From the NCBI GenBank assembly GCA_917880885.1, contig OU862923.1, positions 22,480,770 to 22,544,769 on the forward strand: 64,000 nt of DNA. The letters run 5' to 3'. Position numbers and translations under genes: made by a program. The notes beneath the pieces are model-generated. The model saw only the letters and a program-made list of their open reading frames with translations. It did no database searches and had not been told where the DNA came from. Position 1 is the first letter of the stretch, and every line of letters starts with the position of its first letter. Source of the DNA: Limnephilus marmoratus (taxonomy: Eukaryota; Arthropoda; Insecta; Trichoptera; Limnephilidae). This document shows, piece by piece, positions 22,636-33,887 of this stretch.

Positions 22636-23086
22636 TTAAAAATGACATATTTCTGTTTATGTCTTGTTATTCCCTCTTAAGGAGATATTTTTGAGTATTA
22701 AAACATCGAAATGTGATTTTTTTCTAGACTAGAATACCGCCTTAAGCATAGGAAACGTTTGAAACTTTCAAAATACCTTCTCTCCATGCTCGCGAAGGTT
22801 TCTGGATTATTACAACCACATGACAATATATCTGAAAAGTTTTTTAATCATTGCGTAAATTCTTTAATCAGTCAAAAATGTCACAATTTGAGTATGACAT
22901 TTTATAAAAGAATAATTCGATCAAAATAAAAAAAATTCAAAACTCTTTAAATTGATGAATTTAATTGACGTAGATACTCACTTAATGTACTTACCAAAAT
23001 CGAATACTTTGAATCTCATCAAAAATAATATTTATTTTAAATAGGTATCTCTGTTAGATACCAAATTTGATTGATTGTTTTTATAA

Positions 23087-23378
23087 TATATAAAAATGAA
23101 TGCCTGTAATATATGAAAAATGAAAATGTGTAAAAGAAAATTGCATTAAGTGGCACGCGAGTTGTTTGAAAATCTGAATATATTGAACGCGAGAGAGGGG
23201 AAGGGATTGTGGAAGAGGGGAGAGGGAAGAAGGGGAAGGTGGAAGAGGAACGTGTGATGGGAAGGGAACATGGGAGGGAAGGGGAGGAGGAAGGGGAACG
23301 GGACGAATAGGAAAATACATGCAGGGAGAAACAATTTCTTTATTAGTGGCATTTCAACGCATGCTGGGAACTCGCTAG
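23087..23378 (+). mobile_element. Helitron-like element, + orientation
   Basis: The 3' end is a GGCAT...ATGC hairpin, then GGGAACTCG and CTAG before T. The 5' end ATATAAAAATGAATG matches the family start but has lost the clear TC. The purine-rich middle (AGAGGGGAAGG words) is the reverse strand of the pyrimidine-rich middle in the copies at 38.9 and 45.5 kb. Confidence 0.6.
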
Positions 23379-23577
23379 TATGTAATAAATTTATTCACAA
23401 CCAAAAACAAACCCACACCTTTTGTGCTCTTTTTTGTTACGTTGTGTTAAATTTTTGATGTTATAACGTTCAAAAATGTTTGTGTTCAGTAAAATGAACA
23501 CCCACTTCCGAGTTAAAATAGATGAAATATTAAAAAATCTGATTTAAATTAAATAAATCCATTTTTACGATTTTTTT

Positions 23578-24600
23578 AAGAGGGCATTTTACCAGAGAAA
23601 ACCAGAAATATGTCATTTTCAAATCAGATTTTAGACGTATTGACTCTTTTCCACAAAAAATTATAAATGGATTTCGAAAGATTGTTCTTTTATCTAGCAT
23701 TCGCATGTAATAAATTTTGAGAAATTTTTTTAATTTTTAGTATAATAAGGTTATTCCATAGGTCGTTGGCAGATTTGTTAAATTTTCAAAAAAGATTTTG
23801 TATTATACCACACCCATTTCAAATAATATAATCATGCAGTAAAATAAATCAATATATTATCTAGCAAACGCATGTTTTAGAATTTTAATTTTAGTTTCAA
23901 TAAAATCATTAAAAAATATGTTCGTACATGTGTTTCTTGACGAAAATTGGTCCATTTGTGTATTTATTTGCGCACTTACAAACTAATATATTACACATTC
24001 ACTTAAGGGAACGTACCCATACTACGTGACACGTTTAGGGGGGGGGGGGGTCTTCAAAATGTCACGCTCCATACAAATGAGCGGCGGATTGCTTAGGATT
24101 TTGGTCACCGGGGGGGGGGGGGGGGGGTTAAAAATTGCAAAAAGTTGGTCACGTAGTATGGGTACGTTCCCTAACATTCTTATTAAATTTAGACATTATT
24201 GAAAAATGATAAATACTTATAATCAAAAAATAATCACAAAATGTACATTATTTTAATAGTTTTATCATCACGCCTTTCAGCATTTTTGGATGACGGTCTA
24301 AATTAAAGCTAATTTGGATTGAAATAAATTCGATATTGGGTTATAATTTTAAAAAGCTGGTACGGAGAATAATTAATCTTTCTCATTGTAACCGCTCTGC
24401 ACGATCGTAAGAACAACTTTCGACGAAATGTGGATTTTCGTCCGCTGGCTGGTTAAACGCTCTTAAATCATGATTTTTATCAACGCCTGCTATTTAGCAA
24501 GTTAAATATTATTTCTTCACTAATGGCAACTATCTGTGTGAAAATGTAATTTTGAATGTAATGTTCGGGTAAAATAAAGCAACAGTTTTTCATATGGGTC
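23578..24600 (-). repeat. Dispersed repeat D, copy b
   Basis: The reverse complement matches 19150-19795 and the flanks of the piggyBac element. It shows the uninterrupted piggyBac site (TCAA near 23620) and LTR site, and itself carries a MITE at 24007-24171. The window's last 210 bp are a third copy (+). Confidence 0.65.
24007..24171. mobile_element. PIF/Harbinger-type MITE (GGGAACG family) copy 2
   Basis: Same ends as the 11.4 kb copy in reverse orientation, with TAA duplicated (24004-24006 and 24172-24174) and two G runs inside. It is inserted in repeat D; copy a at about 19465 lacks it. Confidence 0.85.
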
Positions 24601-25333
24601 CCGATATAGTTTCCGTATGGGGATCGATCCAAAAAAGCATCATGTAAAACACTCATATTTATAAATATTTAGGTGTACAGACATCTATAACATTATTTTA
24701 GGTTATAAAAGTTTTTTTCGCGTTCTTCGATATCCTAAGTGGATTCTCCTCTCTGGGAGGCTCAACTTACCACCTCCTTTTCCATAATGTATTGATTTTC
24801 ACACGGTAAAAGCTTCGACATGTCAAACATATGAACTTGTTTGTACATACGTAATATTATTTATTATTCTCGTCTTTATTCTTAGTGTCGTAAGTATATG
24901 TATATAAACGCCATAAGGTTCCTTTTATCGTTCTGATTTATTTAGTATACCTTTAATGTATACGTGTGTGATATTTTGTAGAACCGGTCAAATTTTTTAA
25001 CTGGTGTGGCGTCAATCATCATTTAATTGTTATTTATTTATTTAAAGTGATTGTGAAAAAAATATGGTGCTCACTTCACTTTTGAGATTTGTAAGTTAGT
25101 ATAATTATTAATCATTTGCACTTACCTAGTGATGAGTAAATTCCGGGGGTTTTATTTTTGGGGAATATCTACATATGTATATATTTAAAAAAAAAAAAAA
25201 TACTATCTAATGCGATAAAATAGCGGTTTTCGTTTTTCAATTGTAGGCTAACTGGCTTTGCGTGTTATTTTTTTCATTACATTTGAGCCGCTCGTTCAGG
25301 CGGTTTTATATATATGTTATTCTTGAAGATAAT
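24601..25333. other. Unassigned DNA bordering a hAT insertion
   Basis: AT-rich sequence with no coding sign. The end (TTATTCTTGAAGATA, about 25318) belongs to repeat F, the target of the following hAT. Confidence 0.4.
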
Positions 25334-25341
25334 ATCTAGAC

Positions 25342-26799
25342 CATGGGTAGCCAACCTTTTCAACAGCCGGGCCAGATTTTGGAAATTAGATTTCCTACCG
25401 GGCCACACAACAAAATTTCTTTGATTATTCAAAGATAACAAGAAATATGTTATTTTTTATGATGATATAACCAAAATGAGAATCAAACATATTTATTAAA
25501 CATAGGTTAGAGTTGGGCAATACAAAAAAAAATAAACAAAATATAATAAATTTTAGTGAGACCTGTGATTTTGTTTGTCAGAACTAAGTGCATCAATGTT
25601 GTGTTAGCGGACCTAAATGGGGGTCCCTACATTCTGCCGACAGACTAGCTCAGGTTTTAGTCAGCAGAGCGGGAGAGGCCCTCACCACCAGGGTGGTAGG
25701 ATCTGTGAGGCGTGTGTGGGTCTTTCCTGAAATAAAGCTCAAATTTCTACGGGCTGGGAGAAGGCAGTGAAACCAGTAATCAGGGTAAACATCAGTTATA
25801 TTGGGTAAAACACCTGCGTAAACACAATATCACAATAATGCATACATAGTAATTCAGGGTAGCAACAACAGTTATATCTAAAAAGGAGGAATCTGTCTCT
25901 ATAATCTCTCTGGAAGGGCTATTTATCTCCGCGGTGAATTTACTGCGAACACACGCAAATAAGGGGGAAAACAGCTTGGGTACTTACAGTGAGCGTTTGG
26001 ACTCCTGTATCTTCCGTGTCGGGAAAGAGTTCGGCCATTCTGGCTGTCGCAGTGTAACACTTAGCAAAACACGTTCCATTGTTTTCCGCGTGGAAACTTC
26101 TAGAATGAGCGCGGAACGGTCCCCACGCCATGCGTGCTTACTAGACCAGGAGCTACGGGTAAGTGGCGGTTGGTGGCTCGCTGCCGACGGTGGCTTGTTT
26201 GGGTTCCGCCGCCGGTAGCGCGCCGGGAAGCTAGCGGAGAGGGGGCGAAACTGTAGTTTGCGCAGTGGCGTGCTCTACAACTTGGGAGGAGGGGGCCGAG
26301 TAATTTGCAGGGGCGTATTTGTGTATCGTAACAGTTGATAACCATTGATGTTGTTGCTACAGTACGCAAACAGTTTTCCAAATGCTCATCAGAGATCGTG
26401 TTCTCATTTGAGATTTAATATGCTTCATTCGACTAAAAATATGTTCACACGTTAAGTCTTCAAATAGCGAAATCATCGATAGAGAGCATGTTCGTAAAAT
26501 GCAGGATATTTCTCCTTGTCCAAATATGTTTTGTAAAACTCTTCCAAACCAACCTGATTGAATTTCTCCTTTTAACTGTGATTGTTTGTTAACACGTATA
26601 TACCATAGACGAACTTGTCACGATAGTTGAATCAATGTACTGAGATACTTCCATTTATTACTAACTACGCACGTTGGAAAGTTCTTGTGGTGGTTTTATG
26701 TACACTAAAAGAAAAAAAAGTGTGCATATGCTCCGCGGGCCACAAGTAGACACCCAGCGGGCCGCATGCGGCCCGCGGGTCGCGGTTTGGCCACCCTTG
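25342..26799 (-). mobile_element. hAT element with transposase C-terminus (GTF2IRD2/ZBED-like)
   Basis: The 8-bp duplication ATCTAGAC (25334-25341 and 26800-26807) and ends CATGGGTAGCCAACC and GGTTTGGCCACCCTTG define a hAT. On the minus strand at about 26590-26340 the frame reads EEFYKTYLDKEKYPAFYEHA, FEDLTCEHIFSRMKHIKSQ and MRTRS. After a frameshift it continues ENCLRTVATTSM. This is the hAT C-terminal dimerisation region in the form found in GTF2IRD2/ZBED-type proteins (CEQ-x-FSRMKHIKS..., ENxLR-ATTS). Catalytic parts upstream are lost, so it is a relic. Confidence 0.85.
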
Positions 26800-26807
26800 A
26801 TCTAGAC

Positions 26808-28609
26808 TTTGCCCGCGCCGAAACGCAAATTATATAAAATTCCCTCGATAGAAAAAAATCGCAAAGTATGCTCCAAAAATTATTATTGACACGTTTGTTT
26901 CAGTTATTTTACAAGTTATATGAATGAAAAAATTCACCCCCGCGAGATTTTTGCTCTATTTTAAACGAGTCAATCATTTTCACAATTTTCGCATCGATTT
27001 TGTCGCTTTAAATATTTGTGCTCTCCTCTAACATTCCTAATTTCATATCTCTCCATCTTCTTAAATTAGAGTAGCAATAACTTATGAAATATGTATTGAA
27101 AATTATTCTTGGTATGCAAATCATTTTGGGTGTAATGGACCAACTGGCTCATGTCAACGTTTTGTTATTAAGGAAACGCTGCCAATTCGCTTAGTTTTGC
27201 ATTGAATACGATTTATTTCATTGACAGCAATGTGCTCTTTTTAAGAACGCTACAGTAATCCACGAATTGTAAGAGCTCTTCAGTAGGCCACCATTAAAAA
27301 TTGGAGTACAAAGCCTCCCATACATTCTGCATACTATCTAAGCCGACTTTATTTCAGCACTGGAAATGGCTTTTAATGCAATTTTCTCAAACAATGGAAG
27401 TGCGGTCAACGAGGAAGCGCATTGGCATTCCACTTATAGAATCTATTTCCGTTTCCTATGCAAATTGCATTCGCCACTAACACATTTGCATAGCAATATT
27501 GTAGCGGATATTGCACATTCTAACGATGTAACGACTAACGACAGAGCTCTAGTGGAATATTCGTTACACGTTCTTCATTCGGTGCACATTGGAGGCTTTT
27601 GCTATCAGCTTTTTCAGTTTCGTTTTCCTTTGCAATCTCCGTTTAGAAATATGGTGTAGAATGATTTCAAATGGAAGAATAATGCTATAAAGAATAGGCA
27701 TGCGTACCGACCTACGTTATTCTATAATAATAGTTGAATGATTTGTATAGCGCCGTTTTTGTGAAAAATCACCTCAAAGTCGCTGTACAAATTTATAATA
27801 TATTTCTACAATGCGCTATCTTACTACAAACTACAGACTAGACAAATTTATGGCTAACTGATTACATCAACCGGTTCGTCGATCACTAATAGAAAACTAT
27901 ATGAACATAAATTATCATTATATTCTGTAAGGTAGAAAATATACAGTATCATACTCTTACCACTGTTTATTGTTCATTAGAGAAATTTAGATTCAGTTTG
28001 CACGCAGAGGACAATTGGTACAAAGAATTGGTCAAACAAATCAGAAAAAACATCAAAAGAGTGTAGATATATAAAAAAATTCCGAACCTTGTGTTTTCTT
28101 TATTTACCGGAAATTTATTACAGTTAAAAAATTTACAATACTGCTATGTGTGTTTATCTGCTACATGTATTGTAAAAACTAAAGTTCTTTTGAAAAGCAA
28201 TGAACCCGGGGCATTTTTTTTTGATAAATACTTAAGCTTCACAAATCCTGCAATCATAATATCCCGTAATTTTTCACCACTGAACGTGATAAATTCGGAA
28301 TCCTGTGTGCAAGAGAATGCAATAGGTACTTTCCGTATTTCGTAATAGTACAAAAATTGACAAAATAACATTCATACATAAATTTTGATGTCCGGTGACT
28401 TTTTTTTCCAATTTTTATTTCTTCAAAATCAAACAACAAAAAATGTCACTGGTCACTGAGTCTGGTAATCGCTCAACCCCTCACCCCGCCCCTAACTGTC
28501 AATACCTAGTGAGTTTTTTAAAATTTATGGTTGAAAAAAAACGCATAAAATGCCACCGGGGACCAAAATTTCATTACCATTTTTTCCCCCCAATAATGTC
28601 TATCACTGC
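26808..28609. other. Repeat F remnant followed by unassigned DNA
   Basis: 26808-27065 is the right part of a repeat F copy (words TTTGCCCGCGCCGAAACGC, CGCGAGATTTTTGCTC). The rest has a 97-codon + strand frame at 27366-27659 without family features. At about 27735 the phrase TATAGCGCCGTTTTTGTG recurs near 61.94 kb. Confidence 0.45.
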
Positions 28610-28613
28610 TTAA

Positions 28614-29036
28614 GGGCCCGCAACCCGGATTTCTACCGATTTATTACATATTTCCCTTAAACACGGTAAGTTTTAAAGCTCTTAAAAAATATATGTTATT
28701 CTTGAAGATAATATCTAGACTTTGCCCGCGCCGAAACGCAAATTATATAAAATTCCCTTGATAGAAAAAAATTGCAAAGTATGCTCCAAAAATTATTATA
28801 AACACGTTTGTTTCAGATATTTTACAAGTTATATGTATGAAAAAATTCACAGTGTTTCTTTAAATGCTGTTTAAGATAATGCCCGCGAGATTTTTGCTCC
28901 ATTTTAAACGAGTCGTGTTTTATTAAACATTTTTGCAATTTTCTCATCGATTTTGTCGCTGTAAATGTTAGCGCTCTCCTCTAACATTCGTAATTTCGTA
29001 TCTTTCCATCTTCTTTTCGAGCCCGGTTGCAGAGCC
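28614..29036. mobile_element. TTAA-target TIR element F, copy with empty hAT site
   Basis: TTAA flanks both sides (28610-28613 and 29037-29040). Ends are GGGCCCGCAACCCGG and the inverse of a GGCTCTGCAACCGGG-type sequence. The opposite-orientation copy at 61254-61662 has cleaner ends (GGCGCCGC). The interior includes CTTGAAGATAATATCTAGAC continuing directly to TTTGCCCGCG, the site occupied by the hAT at 25.3 kb. No coding sequence is present. Confidence 0.7.
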
Positions 29037-29192
29037 TTAAAGTAAATGAACTACGTCCGTCAGTCCCCCACGCACATACATGGAATACAACATAAACAGT
29101 AAAGAAGTGAAGAGAGTTGTCTTATCCCGACGTGTTATGTTTTTGTGGCTCTACAAGAATATTTCTATTTCAGTGGCGCCTTTCGTCTAATA

Positions 29193-31742
29193 CAGGGGTG
29201 GGGAACTTGCGGCCCGCGAGGCCTTTTGGTGCGGCCCGCGGGCACTTTTGGTGCGGCCTGCTGAAAGAACCACAAAAAATTACACAGAACGGGATGGGTT
29301 TTTCACGGAGTTTCAGATGCATTTTTAAGATGTTATTACAAAATTGTTACTAGCAAGTTGTTTAGATACCAATGAAAACGTGATAAAACCTCCCATATTA
29401 CTTTTATTTTAATTTTATATTGTAAAACGATAGTGAAATTCCATCGGAACTTTTAATTTTCTTGAACGGGACAGTTCCGAAATTTCAGGATTGATAGAAA
29501 CTTTATTCGGAGGGGAATCTTAGGCAATCCGTCATAAAAATTATTTTGTAGTCTTCGTTGCGGAAGTAAAGTGGATAATAAATCAATAAAATCCTATTAA
29601 TGACAACTACGAAGAAAAGAAAAGTTGAAGCTGAGTGAAACGTCAAATCATTTTAAACTAAATTAAGGCTGTGGAAAGTAACTCGACATGATAACACAAC
29701 GCATTTTCCAACACTGCAACGACAAAAGCCTTCTACATCGTTTGCGTACGCTGGTAATTGCGCAAAATTAAGTGATGCATTTGATGAACGATTTAAGGAC
29801 GTGAAAAGAGGGCAAACGGATTTGAACATGTTTGCTCCTCCGTTCAACGTCGAACCATCGAATGTGCCTGATCTGCAGCACGAAATTATTCAATTACAAA
29901 ACGACGATGAACTAAAAGCTAGATATAACAATCTTCCCAAATAAAGTCAGGAATCACTGGTTATATTAAGTCAAGCACGTTCCTTAACATTTTGTATATA
30001 ATACAAACATTAATGCCATTTTTTTTATTTTTTTTTTATTCCAGTTAAAAGAAAATTACATTTTCACTCATTTAACTAGAAATAATTATACACATTAAGA
30101 TAAATAAATATTTCAATATAGCGCTATTCTATTTCATTATTTTGTTTATCAAGAATAAATATAAATATATTTTTTTTAATTTACCCAGCTTCTTTTCATT
30201 TTTAATGTCATTTGGGAGACAATTATATAAGTTGCCCCCCTCGTAACCAATGGATTGTTTACCATAGTTAGTGTGGATGGTGTTTAAATGTATGTTATCA
30301 CGTTGTCGTGTAAAGTGTTTATGTACTTGGGAAGTTTTAATGAATTCGGTGTTTGTGTGTACGAGATTATTTTGTATTTTGTATATAAGGAGACATGTAT
30401 TGTATTCATATAGTTTTCTTAATGTTAATAGTTTTGTTTCCATATATAATTTTTTTGTGGATGTTCTGGGCTTGTAATTAAATAGTTTTTTGATTACCTT
30501 GTTTTGTATTACCTGTAATTCATTTATGTGTGTTTCACATGCGTTTCCCCAGATTTCAATCAAATAATTTAAATGTGAGTGTACGAGACTATAATATAAA
30601 CCTATTTTTAATTTATTTGGCAACAGATATGATAGCCGGCTAAATACGCTAATTAAGGGGATGATTTTATCTTTAATACCTTGTATGTGTTGTTTAAATG
30701 TCAAATGCTGATCAATGCACAGCCCAAGATATTTTTCCTGGATCATAATAATTGCTACACTTCTGGCATAAAAATCACTACATTTAATTTAATGTAATTA
30801 GTTAAATAAACATAAAATTATATTGCGGCAATAAATATGCTACAAAATGTAGGAAAACCATTCACATAATCAGGGTAAAACTTAATTTAAGCTGGTTGAC
30901 TAGTGGACTCCTATGCAGATTCATTCTAAAGGTAAAACCAATCTTGTGTTCACAATGCAAATTCCTGTTGCGGATTCATCTGCTAACCATCTGTTGCGGA
31001 TTCATCTGCTAACACATTTCGAAGGTAAAACCATTTTGGTGTTCTAGGTGCAATATTAATTAAAGCTGGAGACTCACAATCCAATTTGCTCTGACGGAAA
31101 AAAACAATGAAAAAATTCCATGTGTGGTTTCGTCTGCTTACGCATTTCGTAGAAATCCGTTCTCGTTTTTGAAGTGCTCTTATAAAATTCTAGTTGCTTT
31201 TTTGCTTCCAGTATTAGAGAAAAGCCATTTTTATATACTCAGTAAAATGGCTACACTCAGTAATTTTAAGTCTCTGCGTATAGATTCACCCTATAACTAA
31301 AACCAGTTCTGTGTTTAGAATGCAACAAAAAAAATCCAGGTGGGCTTTCATTTTTTGACGCATTCCTCGTGTTAGAAGTGCATTTATAAAATTCTAGTTG
31401 CGTACTTTGTGCTGCCAGAATTGTAGGAAAGGCATTTTCATGTTCTGAGTGGAGTTTTAATTCCCCGCGTACAAACTCACTTTATAATTAAAACCAGTTC
31501 TGTGTTTGGAATGCAACGAAAAAGTTTCAGGTGGGGTTTTATCTTTCTAACGCGTTTCGTAAGAAACCAGTCTCGTGTGTGAAGTGCATAAATAGAAATG
31601 TGTGAAATGCATATACATACAGTTATAATTATCAATCTGTAATTAATCCCCCCCCCCCCGAGACTGAAATCGGAGTGCGGCCCGCGGGTTAAAATATGAA
31701 CAACCAAAAGGCCCGCGACGCTAAAAAGGTTCCCCACCCCTG
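29193..31742 (+). mobile_element. hAT element, sister of the 48-50 kb copy, split by a LINE
   Basis: Ends are CAGGGGTGGGGAAC and GTTCCCCACCCCTG. GTCTAATA lies directly outside the left end (29185-29192) and again 4 nt outside the right end (31747-31754). The coding trace at 29740-29935 reads NCAKLSDAFDERF, RGQTDLNMFAPPFNVEPSN and LQHEIIQLQNDDELKARY. This is the segment before the C-terminal end in GTF2IRD2-like hAT proteins. A LINE sits at about 30018-30755. The part from 30890 carries the same approximately 200-bp repeat array as the sister copy. No full transposase remains. Confidence 0.8.
30018..30755 (-). pseudogene. 5'-truncated LINE, ORF2 C-terminus open for 205 codons
   Basis: On the minus strand the frame 30746-30129 reads YLGLCIDQHLTFKQHIQGI, HSHLNYLIEIWGNA and ELQVIQNKVIKKLFNYKPR, then NDIKNEKKLGKLKK. 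This is the Jockey/CR1-type region after the RT (LG-x-IDxxL, L-x-Y-x-x-x-IWG, IQNK). It has no RT catalytic box. The 3' end is an A-rich tail, seen as T runs at 30018-30050 on +. Comparison with the 48.7 kb sister places the insertion between AATGCCA and the CAATTGC-like continuation. Confidence 0.8.
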
Positions 31743-31754
31743 GTTTGTCTAATA

Positions 31755-32219
31755 TCTTTGAAAATGAGTCAAAATACGTGATTTAATTATAACTTCATTA
31801 TTTGATTATGAAATTCGGTTTTGCATTGTTGCTATATTGATAAATAAAACAAGTGAACTCGACTGAACGCAAAGGATTTGGACAAAGGCATCAATACTTA
31901 AATGATAAGACCCACTTCACTTTTGTTTATCTTATTTGAAGGTAAAGATTGTTTAGGTTAATGTAATATTTCCTGAGCACTAAACTCGGATCTCACAACA
32001 ACATAAATAATGCCACTTAGAGAACACCTTTTTGAAATGTTTTTCTTAGTTGTTCAAGTTTTTTTTCTAGTCGGCCTTTAATCGCGACATTTCAGGGGAG
32101 TGTTCTTTGTTGGTACACAGAATTTGTGTACAGATAAAATATTTTAATTTATAATTTCTTCGCAAGTTTATTTTAATTTTATACAGGTATTTCACGGATA
32201 TTGGAAGATTTAGAAAGAA
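31755..32219. other. Unassigned DNA
   Basis: No coding or repeat signature recognised. At 32188 a T-rich tract with ATACAG/GTATTT looks like a weak 3' splice site. Confidence 0.35.
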
Positions 32220-32960
32220 GAAATAAGATTATTTCAGAAGCCGTGACCACTGGGAAAAAAGAGCGAGTCGGGGAAATGCAATAAAGCCAAGAGAGACTAG
32301 AAGGGACAATAATAGACAAGAACGGTCGGTAAGAAGTAAGAATATACAAGAAGATCTAAGAGGAGACAAGGCGAGCCAGGAAGAGACAAGGGGAGCCACC
32401 AAAAGGGGAGGTGGGGGGAGGGAAGAAGATGCAATAAGAGCCAAGAAAGACTAGAAGAAACTAGAAGAGACAAGAACGGTCGGTAAAAAGTTCAAGAAAA
32501 CAAGAAGAGCCATGAGGACAATACGAGCCAGGAAGAGACAAGGGGAGCCACAACAGAGGGAGGGGGAGTGGGGAAGAAGTTGCAAGAAGAGACAAGCGAG
32601 ACTAAAAGATACAAAAAGGGTTGGTAAGAAGTAAGAAGATTCAAGAAGAGACAAGAAGAGCCAAGAAGGTGCAAGATGAGCCAAGAAAAACTTGAAGAAA
32701 CAAAAAGAGACCCAAGAAGAGAGAATACACAAAGAAAAAACAACAACGCTCAATCGATTCCTTTATTCCTACCCACCCTAATTTCCAATATTGGCTTATT
32801 AGGTTGCCATGTATACCGATCGATTAAACTCCAACCTCCTTCCTATCCTTAGAGCACGTGTTCCAAGTCCTAACAAATCAGTGCCCCCTGGTGTACCGGT
32901 CTCATCGGGACAGGAGTGCTCCTGGCTGGGGTGGTACAATCGTATCGTAAGAAGTGAAAA
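32220..32960 (+). repeat. Purine-rich array with conserved 3' module, family C copy 1
   Basis: 32220-32745 is an irregular tandem of AAGAAGAGACAAG-, AAGAGCCAAG- and GAAGTAAG-like words, almost free of T on the + strand. It is followed by a conserved module of about 210 bp (CTTATTAGGTTGCCATGTAT, CAAATCAGTGCCCCCTGG, CCTGGCTGGGGTGGTACAAT) ending in ATCGTATCGTA. The same module ends the arrays at 46.6 and 57.1 kb. The long minus-strand open frames here are artefacts of low T content. Confidence 0.65.
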
Positions 32961-33887
32961 ATAGAATACATAAAAAGCAAGTTTCCGTTTATGGGGGAAA
33001 TTTCACCGTCTCCGTCTCCAGAGGGCCATCAGGGGGGGGGCTCCATCATAATTAATAAGCGAACACTGCTGGTCTAATAGATTACTTCAACGAACTTAAA
33101 GGGTCACCCGGCTATCGCAACTTCTCAGATTTCAACTGTTAATTAGCAATAATGACAATCGATACAATTTTTCTCGAATGACTAAAATTTTTATCTAACT
33201 AGTAAAACCGTACAAAAGACTATTTTCTTTTGTCACTGTAAATACATTACTCTGTATTTGACGCAATCCTGGTAGAGTATGAAAAATTAATTTTAACTTT
33301 TTCAATTTTTTATTAGAAAAACTCTCTTTTTATAACTTTTGAAGGTTATTCCCATCAATTTAATATATCATTGAAGAACAAGACAACAATAATAATCTAA
33401 AAGTGTCTAAATGTTGTTCTCTTTCATATTTTCGTTTAGATTATTATTGTTATCTTCTTCTTCAATGATGTATTAACTTTTTCAATTGCTATAAAAAGGT
33501 CAAAATCCCTAAAGGATGGTTGTTTAAAAAAATCTGAACAATTCATCAAATATTTGATGTTGATTTTCACGTTCTGCGAAAGCTTTGTAGAAGTTCTGTT
33601 ATTATTTCAATTTTATGAAGCAACTGGCCTATATTAAAACTTTAAAAAAATTGCGGAATTGTTAATTTTTTCTTTAAAACCCGACCTTAGAGTTTACAAA
33701 AACTTTTCAATATTTGACTTCATGAAGTCCTTTTTTTAACTAGATCGTTTCCGTTTCAAGGTGGTCTTCATTTTAACAGTTTAGTAAATATTCTTTTTTC
33801 AAATGTGAATGGGGGGGGGGGCAAAAAATCATGAAATTTGTGTGACGTAATTTATGGATGGTCCTTAATAAGTTAACACGGCAGTTA
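32961..33887. other. Unassigned DNA with a small inverted repeat
   Basis: An inverted pair lies at 33365-33401 and 33434-33472 (word ACAATAATAATCTAAA and inverse). At 33800-33865 is the right end of a Harbinger-like MITE (G run, then GACGTAATTTATGGATGG before TCC and TTAA). Nothing coding. Confidence 0.45.

Larger units (their letters stand above)
19150..22700 (+). repeat. Dispersed repeat D, copy a, interrupted by three insertions
   Basis: Segments 19150-19795, 21290-21342 and 22636-22700 together match the reverse complement of 24470-23578. Shared words include GAGAAAGATTAATTATT, ATTTTTCAATAATGTCTAA, TCAATACGTCTAAAAT and ATGACATATTTCTG. The gaps are a probable LTR (about 19796-21289, with a Harbinger element inside it) and a piggyBac element (21343-22635). 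The repeat's own class is not known; no protein is encoded. Confidence 0.65.

Noticed and set aside
25120..25132. Minus-strand AG/GTAAGTG as recursive splice site
   Set aside because: The preceding minus-strand sequence is not pyrimidine-rich, and it would be on the opposite strand from the two good sites.
32229..32753. Long minus-strand frames rich in Leu and Ser
   Set aside because: They are the reverse of a T-poor purine array, which lacks stop codons by composition. The same effect explains frames at 46.6-47.1 and 57.0-57.6 kb.
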